From assembly GCA_030753015.1 (NCBI GenBank), contig JASMDC010000006.1:80563-144562 (forward strand): 64,000 bases of DNA, written 5' to 3'. Both the position numbers and the translations under genes were made by a program. This document shows, piece after piece, positions 8,877-18,333 of the stretch. Under the pieces are notes generated by a model. The model was not told the DNA's origin, searched no databases, and saw only the letters and a program-made list of their open reading frames with translations. The DNA comes from Candidatus Undinarchaeales archaeon (lineage in GTDB: Archaea; SpSt-1190; JASMDC01). Within the stretch, counting starts at the first letter, position 1, and each line of letters starts with the position of its first letter.

Positions 8877-9506
8877 TCAGGCAGTCTTTGCCTTGATCTT
8901 CTTGAGCTGGACGAAGCTGGAGCGCTCCATTTCGTCGAGCTTCATCTTGATGTACCTCACCGTGGCCTCCAGCTTGGGAATGAGAACGTATTCCAGAGCG
9001 TTCACGCGCCGCCTCGTCCGCTCGATCTCGAGCGCGAGGACCTTGATGGACTTCTCGGACTCGCCCAGTTTCACGATGTCCTCGAGTACCTCCTCGAACC
9101 GCTTGGCCGCCTCGTCGACCTCCGACGTGGTGCCCGCGATGGAGTAGCCTCGCTCGAGCCCAACATCCCCCACCTTGAGCCGGAAGGCCGGTGTCTTGAC
9201 GTTCATCACGCCAGTGGTAGTTATGCTGAGCATGGCCCTCCTCCTGAGGAGGAGGGAGGCAACCTCCGTGCTCTCGGCTCCGCTCACAACCTGGGCGGCG
9301 ATGAGGGCCTCGAAGGCCTCGGCCAGCCGCACCTCTGTCTTGGAGCGAAGCTTGCTCGTCCTCTGGACAATCTCCATGAACTGGCGTACCATGCCCTCGT
9401 TCTTCTCCTTCAGGAGCTTGTGGCCTTTCTTTGCGAGCTTGGTCTTCTTTTTTAGGTGGAGGAGCTCCATCCGTGTGGGGTTGACGTTGAGGATCTCCTG
9501 GGCCAC
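8877..9506 (-). CDS. atpD: A-type ATP synthase subunit D (central stalk)
   Basis: Central-stalk coiled-coil rotor subunit of 209 residues, the counterpart of V-type D and F-type gamma. The N-terminus NVNPTRMELLHLKKKTKLAKKGHKLLK and the C-terminal helix with RTRRRVNALEYVLIPKLEATVRYI are the family signatures. It starts directly after the atpB stop (9507) and is the last of the nine recognisable ATPase genes. No subunit G gene follows; a CBS protein comes next. Confidence 0.95.
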   Translation of the reverse strand: MAQEILNVNPTRMELLHLKKKTKLAKKGHKLLKEKNEGMVRQFMEIVQRTSKLRSKTEVRLAEAFEALIAAQVVSGAESTEVASLLLRRRAMLSITTTGVMNVKTPAFRLKVGDVGLERGYSIAGTTSEVDEAAKRFEEVLEDIVKLGESEKSIKVLALEIERTRRRVNALEYVLIPKLEATVRYIKMKLDEMERSSFVQLKKIKAKTA

Positions 9507-10919
9507 CTAGGATGACACCTCGGCTTCCGCCTTCTTGGGAAGGTACTTCTCGATGAACTCCTCATCGATGCGCTTGAGCTCCGACTTCGGCAAGTCCGAG
9601 AGGAGTTCCCACGAGATGCGAAGGGTGTCCTCGATAGTCCTGTGCTCGTGCCTCCCCTGGCCGATGAACCGCTCCTCGAAGTTGTCTGCGAAGTTGAGGT
9701 ATTTCGCGTCGATGTCGCTGAGGGCGGCCTCGCCGATGACGGCCACGAGCTCGCGCATGTCCCTGCCGCGAGCGTAAGCCGAGTAGAGTTGGTTTGACAC
9801 CCCGTGGTGGTCGGCCCGCGTCTTGCCCTCGCCGATGCCCTTGGTCATGAGCCTTGAGAGGCACGGGAGGATGTCGATGGGCGGATACACACCACGTCGT
9901 ACCATGTCCCTGCTGAGGACGATCTGACCCTCCGTGATGTAGCCCGTGAGGTCGGGGATGGGATGGGTGATGTCATCCTCCGGCATGGAGAGGATAGGGA
10001 GCTGGGTGATGGATCCCTTCTTGCCGTAGATCTTGCCGGCGCGCTCGTAGAGGCTGGACAGGTCTGTGTACATGTAGCCGGGGTACCCGCGGCGTCCTGG
10101 GACCTCGTTGCGCGCAGCCGAGATCTCGCGCAGAGCCTCGCAGTAGTTCGTCATGTCGGTGAGGATGACGAGCACGTGCATCTCAAGCTCGAAGGCGAGG
10201 TACTCCGCGGCGGTTAGTGCCATGCGCGGCGTTGCGATGCGCTCGATCGCCGGATGGTCCGCCAGGTTCATGAACACCACCGAGCGCTCGATGGCTCCTG
10301 TCTTGCGGAAGTCGGTGATGAAGAAGTTCATCTCCTCGAAGGTGATCCCCATAGCGCCGAACACCACCGCGAAGTCACCCGCCCCCTCCTCCAGCACTCG
10401 CGCCTGGCGGGCGATCTGGGCGGCGAGCTCGTTGTGCGGCAGCCCTGATCCGCTGAAGATGGGAAGCTTCTGGCCCCGCACGAGCGTGTTCATGAGGTCG
10501 ATGGACGACACTCCAGTCTCGATGAAGTCGGCGGGGTACTCCCGAGCCGTGGGATTGATAGGGTTTCCGATGATGTCCATCATCTTCTCGGGCACGATGG
10601 CCGGACCCTTGTCGATGGGCTTTCCCAGGCCGCTGAACACGCGCCCAAGGATGTCGGGGGACACGGCCAGCTCAACGGACTTCCCGGTGAACTTGAGCTT
10701 GGTATCCCCGATGTTGATACCGGAGGTTCCTTCGAACACCTGGACCACGGCCGTGTTCCCGGACACCTCGAGCACCTGGCCGAGCCTCTGTTCGCCGCCA
10801 GAGAGCTCGATCTTGACGAGCTCGTTGTAGGCAACGTCACGGACGTTCTCGACGATGACGAGGGGACCGGAGATCTCCGTCACACCCATGTACTCCCGAA
10901 GCTTGCTGATGTCACTCAC
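9507..10919 (-). CDS. atpB: A-type ATP synthase subunit B (regulatory, non-catalytic)
   Basis: Non-catalytic nucleotide-binding-fold subunit of the A1 hexamer (470 residues). Recognisable segments include [21 protein letters not shown], where a true P-loop is replaced as expected for B, and [23 protein letters not shown]. The start is the GTG at 10919, preceded by GGAGGTGA with 5 nt spacing; the open frame further upstream lies inside atpA. This start overlaps the 3' end of atpA by 8 nt. Confidence 0.95.
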   Translation of the reverse strand: MSDISKLREYMGVTEISGPLVIVENVRDVAYNELVKIELSGGEQRLGQVLEVSGNTAVVQVFEGTSGINIGDTKLKFTGKSVELAVSPDILGRVFSGLGKPIDKGPAIVPEKMMDIIGNPINPTAREYPADFIETGVSSIDLMNTLVRGQKLPIFSGSGLPHNELAAQIARQARVLEEGAGDFAVVFGAMGITFEEMNFFITDFRKTGAIERSVVFMNLADHPAIERIATPRMALTAAEYLAFELEMHVLVILTDMTNYCEALREISAARNEVPGRRGYPGYMYTDLSSLYERAGKIYGKKGSITQLPILSMPEDDITHPIPDLTGYITEGQIVLSRDMVRRGVYPPIDILPCLSRLMTKGIGEGKTRADHHGVSNQLYSAYARGRDMRELVAVIGEAALSDIDAKYLNFADNFEERFIGQGRHEHRTIEDTLRISWELLSDLPKSELKRIDEEFIEKYLPKKAEAEVSS

Positions 10920-12696
10920 GCTTCTCACCTCCATACTTCTCGACGAGCGCAAGCACCTGATTCTGCATCTCGTCCTCGAGATTCTTTACGTGCGCCTCTA
11001 TCTCCTCCTCCTTCACGAACTTGGTACGTGCGATGCGCTCGCGCACGGGGATGGCGAGGAGGTCAGCCAGGGGGATTCTCTCGGCCAGCACCCCGAGACC
11101 GGCGTTGTGCATCTTGAGGATAAGGCCCATGATGAGCAACTGCTTCCTTCCCGAGGTGTAGGTGTCCACTTCGTGGAAGGCGTTCTGCTGGAGGAAGTCC
11201 TCGCGGATCGACCGCGTCGTCTCGAGCAGGAACCTGTCAGAGGGCCGGAGGGCATCGGGGCCCACGAGCTTCACGATCTCCTCGAGCTCCGCCTCCTTCT
11301 GGAGGAGCTTCATAGCCTCCTTTCGCAGCCCCTTCCACTCGGCGGACACGTTGGTGCGCCACCACTCCTCGACGTCATCCAAATACAGGGAATAGCTCTG
11401 GAGCCAGTTGATGCTCGGGAAGTGCCTGCGGTCGGCAAGCTTAGCGTCCAGGGCCCAGAACACCTTTGTGATACGCAGCGTGTTCTGGGTCACCGGCTCC
11501 GAGAAGTCCCCTCCCGGCGGGGACACGGCCCCAACCACGGTGAGGGACCCCTCCCGTTCGTCGGTCCCCAGGGTGATAACCCGACCTGCACGCTCGTAGA
11601 ACGCGGCCACCTTGGATGCCAGGTAGGCGGGGTAGCCCTCCTCCCCGGGCATCTCCTCCAGCCGCCCCGATATCTCTCGGAGTGCCTCGGCCCACCGCGA
11701 CGTAGAGTCGGCCATGAGACCTACCGAATAGCCCATGTCCCGGTAGTACTCCGCTAACGTGATACCCGTGTAGATGCTGGCCTCTCTTGCAGCCACCGGC
11801 ATGTTGGACGTGTTGGCGATGAGCACGGTCCTGTCCATGAGAGGCAGACCCGACTTGGGATCCTTGAGCTCGGGGAACTCGCGGAGCACGTCGGTCATCT
11901 CATTGCCGCGTTCTCCACAGCCGATGTAGACGATGATGTCCGTGTCAGCCCATTTCGCGAGCTGGTGCTGGGTAACGGTCTTACCGCTCCCGAACGGGCC
12001 CGGAATGCAGGCAGTGCCGCCCTTGGCGATGGGGAAGAACGTGTCGAGTATACGCTGGCCGGTGATGAGCGGGATATGAGGTGCCAGCTTCTCCTTGTAC
12101 GGCCGTCCACGGCGCACGGGCCACTTCTGGAGCATGTTGACCTGCCGTTCCCCCTCGGGGGTCTTGATGACCGCCATCACGTCCTCGACGACATACTCGC
12201 CCTTCTTGGTGACGGAGGCCACGCTTCCGTCCGCGTCAGAGGGCACGAGGATCTTGTGCTCGACCAGGGCGCTCTCCTGAACGACCCCGACCACGTCGCC
12301 CGCCTTCACGGTATCGCCCTTCTTCACCCGTGGCTCGAAGACCCACGTCTTCTTCCTGTCAAGTGGATCAGCCTCCACCCCCCTGATGATGAACTCGCCG
12401 GCCTTCTCCTTGATGACCTGCAGGGGTCGCTGGATACCGTCGAAGATCGCCCCCATGAGCCCGGGGCCGAGCTCCACGGAGAGCGGCATGCCCGTGCTCA
12501 CCACGGGCTCACCGACGCTCAGACCCGAGGTCTCCTCGTAGACCTGGATGGTTGCCGCGGCACCTAAGAGGCCGATGACCTCGCCTATGAGGCCCTGTTT
12601 CCCGACCCGGACCACGTCGAACATCTTGACGCCCTTCATTTCATCGGCATCGATGACCGGTCCTGCTACCTTAACGATCTTGCCTTCTATTGCCAT
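10912..12696 (-). CDS. atpA: A-type ATP synthase subunit A (catalytic)
   Basis: Catalytic subunit of the A1 head (594 residues) that synthesises or hydrolyses ATP. The Walker A motif [11 protein letters not shown] lies near residue 235. The A-specific non-homologous region (about residues 115-190) and the [23 protein letters not shown] segment are intact. There is no intein, although archaeal atpA genes sometimes carry one at the P-loop. Upstream atpF ends 2 nt before it, and atpB overlaps its 3' end by 8 nt. Confidence 0.97.
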   Translation of the reverse strand: MAIEGKIVKVAGPVIDADEMKGVKMFDVVRVGKQGLIGEVIGLLGAAATIQVYEETSGLSVGEPVVSTGMPLSVELGPGLMGAIFDGIQRPLQVIKEKAGEFIIRGVEADPLDRKKTWVFEPRVKKGDTVKAGDVVGVVQESALVEHKILVPSDADGSVASVTKKGEYVVEDVMAVIKTPEGERQVNMLQKWPVRRGRPYKEKLAPHIPLITGQRILDTFFPIAKGGTACIPGPFGSGKTVTQHQLAKWADTDIIVYIGCGERGNEMTDVLREFPELKDPKSGLPLMDRTVLIANTSNMPVAAREASIYTGITLAEYYRDMGYSVGLMADSTSRWAEALREISGRLEEMPGEEGYPAYLASKVAAFYERAGRVITLGTDEREGSLTVVGAVSPPGGDFSEPVTQNTLRITKVFWALDAKLADRRHFPSINWLQSYSLYLDDVEEWWRTNVSAEWKGLRKEAMKLLQKEAELEEIVKLVGPDALRPSDRFLLETTRSIREDFLQQNAFHEVDTYTSGRKQLLIMGLILKMHNAGLGVLAERIPLADLLAIPVRERIARTKFVKEEEIEAHVKNLEDEMQNQVLALVEKYGGEKRE

Positions 12697-12698
12697 TG

Positions 12699-13043
12699 CT
12701 ATCCACCTTCTTCATCCTTTGCCAGGATGTCAACACCCACCGCCCTCTTGATAAGCACCCGCACCTCATCCATTGCCGTCCCCTGGCTTCCATGCTTGTC
12801 GGGCAGGGGGAGGACCACGGGAAGGAACTGCTCCTCCGTGATGGCTTGGATGGTCTTGATGAGCTTGGGGGCAAAGAACTCTGTGATTAGGATGAGCGCC
12901 ACGTCATCGTCGCGGCGCAGTCTGAAGAGATGCTGCTCTGCCTCCTCCACGGTGTCGGCCTCGTACGCTCGGGTGACGCCTGCGAACCTGAAACCGATGA
13001 CGGTATCACGGTCCCCTATGACAGCGATCTCGTAGCTAGACAT
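12699..13043 (-). CDS. atpF: A-type ATP synthase subunit F
   Basis: Small Rossmann-like rotor subunit (114 residues) that binds subunit D in the central stalk. The segments [20 protein letters not shown] and [15 protein letters not shown] are family hallmarks. Two in-frame ATGs exist. The one at 13043 is preferred because GAGGG lies 6 nt upstream; the ATG at 13049 would abut the same GAGGG. It overlaps the atpC stop by 8 nt. Confidence 0.92.
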   Translation of the reverse strand: MSSYEIAVIGDRDTVIGFRFAGVTRAYEADTVEEAEQHLFRLRRDDDVALILITEFFAPKLIKTIQAITEEQFLPVVLPLPDKHGSQGTAMDEVRVLIKRAVGVDILAKDEEGG

Positions 13044-14226
13044 AGACATCCCTCACGACACCGTGCAGCTTCTCCTTGTCCATGTTCTCGAACTTTGCGT
13101 GGAAGATCATTTTGAGTATGACAGCTTCTCGCTCCATCATGAGCGCGTATGTGATGATGGGATCGGGTGAGAGGGTCCGAGAGAGCGTGCGCTCCCTGGC
13201 CCCTTGCAGGAGGGCATTGTCGCACGCCCGTTCGAAGGCGGAGACTGAGAGGTCACCCTTGCACGTTGAGGCGGCCTTGCTCGCTAGCTTGACGATATCC
13301 GGCTCGGAAAAGGCAGCACTTATCGCATCAGGGTGCTCCCCGAGCAGGTCGTGGAATCGCTCCACATGGATCGTGCCGCTCGGCATGAAGGCCTCCTTCG
13401 GGAGATCCTCCTGATGGTGGAGGTGTGCACGGACAAGTGTCTTGAGGTTCTGCACGTCCACAAGGCTCTTGAGGATGTTCCGGGCCAGGTCCGCTCGCCT
13501 CCCCATGCTCTCGGACAGCTTCGTGTTAAGGAGGGCGAAGAATGCCGTGTCCAAGGCATACGCCACATGCTGGGGATCGATCTCCACCTCTTTATCGCTC
13601 CCCCCGTGGCGGATGATGTACGGAGCGTATGTGGATAGGGGCCCCTCCTGGTCTGTCCCCGTTTTCTTGGCTGTAGTGATCGCCCCGAACGTCCTTTCCA
13701 GGCACGCCGCGTACCCTGTATCGCCCACCAACCCGGGAAGCGCGTCAAGCTCTTCGGCCTTGGCCATTGTCGCCAGCGACTCCTCAGAAAGGGTGCCTGC
13801 ATAGGAGAGCGTCCGCTCGATATGGTCGGGTGGACGCCCCTGCAGCTTGCCGCGCACGACGGCGTGAAGATTGTGTAGGTCGTGGCGCGCCTGGAGGACG
13901 TCGACGAGCACGCGGTCCTCCTCCGGGAGGAGGGAACGCACCAAGACGTACGTGCGCAGGAGCGTCTTGTCAGCAGCGAGGTCGAAGTCGCGCCACTCAC
14001 GCACTTGCCTCAGGTCCTGGCTATAGCTCGAGTCGCCAAGGGCCTTGAGCACCTCAAGGTGCGTTGACGTCTCTACCAACTCATCGATCCTGGCCTTCCG
14101 GAGGAGCCGGTTCTCAAGGGCTCGCACCCTCCCGAGGCCGTACGCGTACTTAGAATCCTCCATACCGTTGAGGCCCAGGTAGGTGAGGACGGCGCCGGAC
14201 CCGAAGATGAAGGATTCAAGGAGCAT
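13036..14226 (-). CDS. atpC: A-type ATP synthase subunit C
   Basis: Funnel-shaped subunit (396 residues) linking the rotor stalk to the K ring, the counterpart of V-type d / AhaC. It is helical and lacks sequence motifs apart from the family repeats. Supporting segments are YAYGLGRVRALENRLL near the N-terminus and the C-terminal RDVYV end. Its identity is strengthened by the fixed E-C-F-A order. It is slightly longer than the usual 340-360 residues, with an N-terminal hydrophobic start (LESFIFGSGAVLTYLGLNG). Confidence 0.9.
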   Translation of the reverse strand: MLLESFIFGSGAVLTYLGLNGMEDSKYAYGLGRVRALENRLLRKARIDELVETSTHLEVLKALGDSSYSQDLRQVREWRDFDLAADKTLLRTYVLVRSLLPEEDRVLVDVLQARHDLHNLHAVVRGKLQGRPPDHIERTLSYAGTLSEESLATMAKAEELDALPGLVGDTGYAACLERTFGAITTAKKTGTDQEGPLSTYAPYIIRHGGSDKEVEIDPQHVAYALDTAFFALLNTKLSESMGRRADLARNILKSLVDVQNLKTLVRAHLHHQEDLPKEAFMPSGTIHVERFHDLLGEHPDAISAAFSEPDIVKLASKAASTCKGDLSVSAFERACDNALLQGARERTLSRTLSPDPIITYALMMEREAVILKMIFHAKFENMDKEKLHGVVRDVYV

Positions 14227-14236
14227 TCACGATCAC

Positions 14237-14839
14237 CTACGAGAACAGCTCTTTTGCGATCTTTGACCTCAACCCGTCCATGCGAAGCTCGAGCAACGCA
14301 TCAAAGGACGCATTCACCTCGATCTCACCGCACCGGAGCACGATCCCGCCGATGATGGCTCGGCCCTCACGCGAGAGGGTGAGGTGCTTCGTCCCAAGGT
14401 CGTTCTCGACCTGCTTCAGATCATTATCTGAGAGCACGCCGTTCTTCCTGTCCCGTTCAGGGAGGATGACCTCGATATCGGGGCCCGGGAGGTCTTCTGC
14501 TCCCTTCCTAATCCACGAGAGCAGGAGACCTTTGTACTCCTTCCCCCTCGTGAACGCCTCGAGGTTCTCATGAACCCGCTCAATGGTCTCGAGGATGAGC
14601 TTATCCTTGGCCCTGAGCAGGTTGCGCTTGGGCTCCATCGTGCCCACGGCGAGGATCTTCTGTTGCTCGATCCTGGCCTCGCGCTCGGCCTCCCGCATGA
14701 TCCCCTCCCTTATATGCTCACCATCCGCCCTGGCACGGGCCAGGATATCGTCTGCCCTCGCCCGCGCCTGGGAGAGCTCCCGCTCAACATCCTTCTCCGC
14801 GTCAGCGAGGATCTTGCTACCTATCTCCTCTAAACCCAC
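14237..14839 (-). CDS. atpE: A-type ATP synthase subunit E (peripheral stalk)
   Basis: Peripheral-stalk subunit of 200 residues. The first half is a long charged coiled coil (DAEKDVERELSQARARADDI), and a globular C-terminus with GGIVLRCGEIEVNASFDALL holds the A/B head. The frame stays open 40 codons upstream into atpK, but the GTG at 14839 is chosen: GGTGATC precedes it by 5 nt and the product then matches the family length. With subunit H it forms the right-handed coiled-coil stator. Confidence 0.93.
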   Translation of the reverse strand: MGLEEIGSKILADAEKDVERELSQARARADDILARARADGEHIREGIMREAEREARIEQQKILAVGTMEPKRNLLRAKDKLILETIERVHENLEAFTRGKEYKGLLLSWIRKGAEDLPGPDIEVILPERDRKNGVLSDNDLKQVENDLGTKHLTLSREGRAIIGGIVLRCGEIEVNASFDALLELRMDGLRSKIAKELFS

Positions 14840-14864
14840 TGTGAGATCACCTTCTCTGCCCGTA

Positions 14865-15344
<480 letters not shown>

Positions 15345-15356
15345 TTATACACCTCT

Positions 15357-17402
15357 TTAAGCATTCAAACCACTCCCTTGGTTAATTCTGAGGTATTGAA
15401 CCTCTTTCTTGAATGGGGAGAACCTGCGCCCTCCCCCCTCTAGGAACTTACCGAACCATTCAACGTAGTGAAGCCTCGCCGTGTGGATGAATCCCGAGAG
15501 GGCGCTGAGGATCACATTCACCAGGTGGCCGAAGATGAAGAGAGGGATGGCCACGATGAGACCCAGCGCTCCGAAAGAGGTCACTACCATCACGGAGAGT
15601 GAGTCCACCACGTTGGCGATGACCGCCGAAGCCAGCCCTAGGGCGAGGATCCTTGTGTACGACAGGACGTCCCCCAGGTACCCAACGAGGCCATAGAGAC
15701 CAATCAGGCCCACACCAAGCCGTTGGATGGGATTCTTGAAATTCCTACCGAAGAAGAGGACGACGATGATGACGCCCAAGCCGATGAGGGTCTTGGACAC
15801 AATCAGGTACTCCTTGCCGATGGTGCCCGCGTCGATGAGAGCGTAGGCAACGATCCCTGTGAGGAGCATGAGCCATGGAAGGTCGTCCATGAGCGCGTCG
15901 GGCCACCTCCCCATCCGGATGTTCTTGTAGGCTGCGAACAGGATACCGGACATGAGGTGGATGATTCCAAAAGCGATGGTGAGGTACAGGAACTTCATGG
16001 GTTCAGCGAGGGGATCGAAGAGGGAGAAGCGCGAGAGGATGGGTATGTACAGGCTCGGGTACTCCTTGGGACTCGTGAAGATGTTCCCCAGCCAGCTCCC
16101 TCCCACGAGAGCGCCGGCCACGATGCCGAAGAAACCGCCGGCCATGAGGACATACATGAGCTTTCGTGCAGCCCCGGTGAGCCCCTTGATGAAGATGAAG
16201 TATGAGGAGAGGAGGATGAGGATGATGCCATAGCCTGCGTCCGTGAGGCAGAAGCCGAAGAAGACGGCAAAGAATGGCATGATGAGGGGGGTGGGGTCCA
16301 CCTCCCGATAGGAGGGGAGCCCGTACAGCTCCTGCACAAGCTCGAAGGGCGAGACCCGATCATCGTTATCCAGGATCACAGGGACGCTGTCCTCCGGGTC
16401 GGGATCAACCGCCTTCACCTCAACCTTCCCATCCGCGACCTCGTCGAGCACAGTCCGAATCCTCGGGACATCATCAGCCTTCGCCCACCCCGTGATGACA
16501 AAGAGGTTCGTGCTTTGTGCAAGGTTCCGCTCGACATCAAGGCCCTGTTTCTGGAGGGACAGGGCGTCGAAGAGCATCTGGAGCTTCGGCTTGGACGACG
16601 CGACCCTTTCAAGGAACGAACCCTCCGCCTTCTTGATGTTATCCTTCAGGTCCCGGATCTCTGTGCCCAGCCGTTCAGCGACCTCGGAAGGGGTGCCCTT
16701 TGCGTGGGGGAGGCGTGCTTCCTTGGCGAAGCGGTTGAGCACATCCCTGGCCTGCTCGTCGGCCGACTTGTGATACACTACCAAGAAGAGTCTTTCCGCT
16801 CCCTTTGTGCCAAGGTCCTCCGTGTGAACCGCCCCCCCTGTCTCCTCTGCTACGGTCCGAAGACCCTGGTGGAGGGGTTCTACGTTGTTCTGGAGGCATG
16901 TTATCAGGAGCACCCGTGTATGGGGTGTGTCCGTGAGGTGGTCAAGCCGGAGCTGGAGGGCCTCGAAGCCCTTGAGCTGTTCGAGCATCTGCTCTCTGCG
17001 GCCGATCTCCTCTCGAAGGTACGAGAGCCTGCCCTCAACCTCCCGTGCCTCGACCTCGGCAGCGGCGATGATGTTCTCCCCTGACGGGACCACTTGAGCG
17101 AACTCGTCTTGATCGACGTCGAGGAACGTCTTGATACCGATGAGCGAGTCGATGAACGGCGTCTGAGCAGGAGGCTCGTATCGCTTGAACAGGCCGAGGA
17201 GGCTTCTCACCCTGGAGAGCTTGGTCTCGACATCGTCCGCTTCCTCTGGGATGACACCAAAGGAGATGTGCTCGCTCTCCTCGTCGTCGGTGCTGCGGAT
17301 AGCCTCGACGTGAAGCAGGCCGAGATCGTGGAGTGCCGAGATGATCGGCTCCTTGACCTCTCTAACCGAGAGGATGGTGAGCTTCTTGATTAGGGTGATC
17401 AT
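15357..17402 (-). CDS. atpI: A-type ATP synthase subunit I (stator, ion channel)
   Basis: Stator subunit of 681 residues (V-type a subunit). The N-terminal half (about 1-350) is a cytoplasmic coiled-coil arm anchoring the peripheral stalks. The C-terminal half has seven to eight transmembrane helices that form the two half channels against the K ring (GYGIILILLSSYFIF; YTRILALGLASAVIANVVD, where the conserved Arg lies). The gene follows atpH by 15 nt. The length is typical for archaeal subunit I. Confidence 0.96.
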   Translation of the reverse strand: MITLIKKLTILSVREVKEPIISALHDLGLLHVEAIRSTDDEESEHISFGVIPEEADDVETKLSRVRSLLGLFKRYEPPAQTPFIDSLIGIKTFLDVDQDEFAQVVPSGENIIAAAEVEAREVEGRLSYLREEIGRREQMLEQLKGFEALQLRLDHLTDTPHTRVLLITCLQNNVEPLHQGLRTVAEETGGAVHTEDLGTKGAERLFLVVYHKSADEQARDVLNRFAKEARLPHAKGTPSEVAERLGTEIRDLKDNIKKAEGSFLERVASSKPKLQMLFDALSLQKQGLDVERNLAQSTNLFVITGWAKADDVPRIRTVLDEVADGKVEVKAVDPDPEDSVPVILDNDDRVSPFELVQELYGLPSYREVDPTPLIMPFFAVFFGFCLTDAGYGIILILLSSYFIFIKGLTGAARKLMYVLMAGGFFGIVAGALVGGSWLGNIFTSPKEYPSLYIPILSRFSLFDPLAEPMKFLYLTIAFGIIHLMSGILFAAYKNIRMGRWPDALMDDLPWLMLLTGIVAYALIDAGTIGKEYLIVSKTLIGLGVIIVVLFFGRNFKNPIQRLGVGLIGLYGLVGYLGDVLSYTRILALGLASAVIANVVDSLSVMVVTSFGALGLIVAIPLFIFGHLVNVILSALSGFIHTARLHYVEWFGKFLEGGGRRFSPFKKEVQYLRINQGSGLNA

Positions 17403-17417
17403 GGTCTACCCATTCCT

Positions 17418-17747
17418 CTAGAAACGTCGTTCTTCAGTATCGAGAATCCCCTCTGCAATCTCTTTGGCCACAGCGTCGATGCGCACCGACGCCTTCTTCT
17501 GGAGGGCCTTCACTGCGGTCTTGCCCTTGCTGAGCGCAACCTTCTGCTTGGCCAGGGCATCCTCTTTCAGAGTGCTCAGGAGCTCACCGGCCTCCTTCTC
17601 CGCGTCCCGCTTGGCCTTCTCGAGAATATGTGTGGACTCCTTCTCGGTAGCCGCGACGATGTCCCTGGCCTGGGAGGTTCCGTCATCAACGGTCTTTTTC
17701 GCCTTGGTCTCGATCTCACGAACCACACCGAGAATGTCCTTGGTCAA
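17418..17747 (-). CDS. atpH: A-type ATP synthase subunit H (peripheral stalk)
   Basis: Peripheral-stalk coiled-coil subunit of 109 residues that pairs with subunit E. Almost the whole protein is charged heptads (REIETKAKKTVDDGTSQARD). The start is taken as TTG at 17747: upstream in-frame codons would need transcription from before the TATA box at 17781-17790. No ATG or GTG gives a full-length family protein. The leader would be about 10 nt. It is the first gene of the H-I-K-E-C-F-A-B-D operon. Confidence 0.85.
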   Translation of the reverse strand: MTKDILGVVREIETKAKKTVDDGTSQARDIVAATEKESTHILEKAKRDAEKEAGELLSTLKEDALAKQKVALSKGKTAVKALQKKASVRIDAVAKEIAEGILDTEERRF

Positions 17748-17780
17748 GGGGGTACAACTCCAAGGGCTCCCCAGAGGAAT

Positions 17781-17790
17781 AATTTTATAA
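17781..17790 (-). promoter_or_regulatory. TATA-box promoter of the ATP synthase operon
   Basis: Minus-strand TTATAAAATT lies about 38 nt upstream of the atpH TTG start. It is the only clear TATA element before the nine-gene operon. Confidence 0.65.
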
Positions 17791-17883
17791 CACTTGTGGT
17801 AGCGACCCACGCACCCCCCTAGCCAGAATGAAATAGACAATCACAGCCACGTTCTGAACCGCCTCCATCAAGGCGGTAACGAG

Positions 17884-18087
17884 ATGACTTCAGAACTCCG
17901 TCCGCTCCGTTCCGAGGACAAGCACTTGAAGGCGGAGATCGTTCGACAAGCGGCTCAATTTGAGGACGAGAGAGCACAGCTCAAGGCAGAGATGGCCCAA
18001 CAGGCGGACCACTTCAAGTCGGAACTGGACCATGCTCATCAACGTCTATCCGAGGCCGAGGCGCTCATCGCCAAGCTCACCGAGTAA
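17884..18087 (+). CDS. Small coiled-coil protein, unknown function
   Basis: Open frame of 67 codons predicted to be one continuous alpha-helical coiled coil. It contains two imperfect 18-residue repeats beginning LKAEIVRQAAQFEDERAQ and LKAEMAQQADHFKSELDH. There is no signal peptide, membrane segment or catalytic motif. Just upstream lies a CCGCC/GGCGG hairpin (about 17863-17880), so translation of the ATG 5 nt further on might be affected. Just downstream is a perfect 15-base tandem repeat. It could be a real small scaffold protein or a fragment of a longer coiled-coil gene. I do not recognise a family. Confidence 0.45.
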   Translation: MTSELRPLRSEDKHLKAEIVRQAAQFEDERAQLKAEMAQQADHFKSELDHAHQRLSEAEALIAKLTE

Positions 18088-18333
18088 CTATTGTACTTCA
18101 GGCTTACGTACTTCAGGCTTACCGGGATCACGTGATGCACCTCCACTTCACGCACAACGGCTATACTATAATGGGTGTTCCGCCAGGATGAGATGAACAT
18201 ATAGATCGCTACTTGGGCGAGATTCCCCCTCATCCTGTCCGTGCTACTTTGTGCTATGGCAACACACAGGCCGCCCCCACCTACATGGTTTTAAGGCGAG
18301 GGTTGTTTGAAAGGATGCTCGCGGGGCACCATC
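18088..18333. other. Intergenic region upstream of the first glutamate dehydrogenase
   Basis: It holds the 15-bp duplication, a perfect palindrome ATCACGTGAT (about 18126-18135) and a TATA-like GGTTTTAAGG at 18287-18296 that would start transcription near 18317, giving a leader of about 16 nt. No further gene is seen. Confidence 0.5.
18093..18122 (+). repeat. Perfect 15-bp tandem duplication
   Basis: GTACTTCAGGCTTAC occurs twice head to tail immediately after the stop codon of the coiled-coil ORF. It looks like a recent slippage duplication; no function is evident. Confidence 0.85.

Noticed and set aside
10855-11757. A 300-codon plus-strand open frame opposite atpA/atpB
   Set aside because: Antisense shadow of two certain ATP synthase genes; Leu/Glu/His/Val-rich composition typical of such shadows.
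12930-13115. Several 60-100-codon frames on both strands within the ATPase operon
   Set aside because: They overlap certain genes, lack ribosome-binding sites and show no family features.
18093-18122. Short repeat as part of a CRISPR array or insertion-sequence end
   Set aside because: Only two abutting 15-bp units without spacers; no terminal inverted repeats or transposase in the area, and no CRISPR array was seen anywhere in the window.
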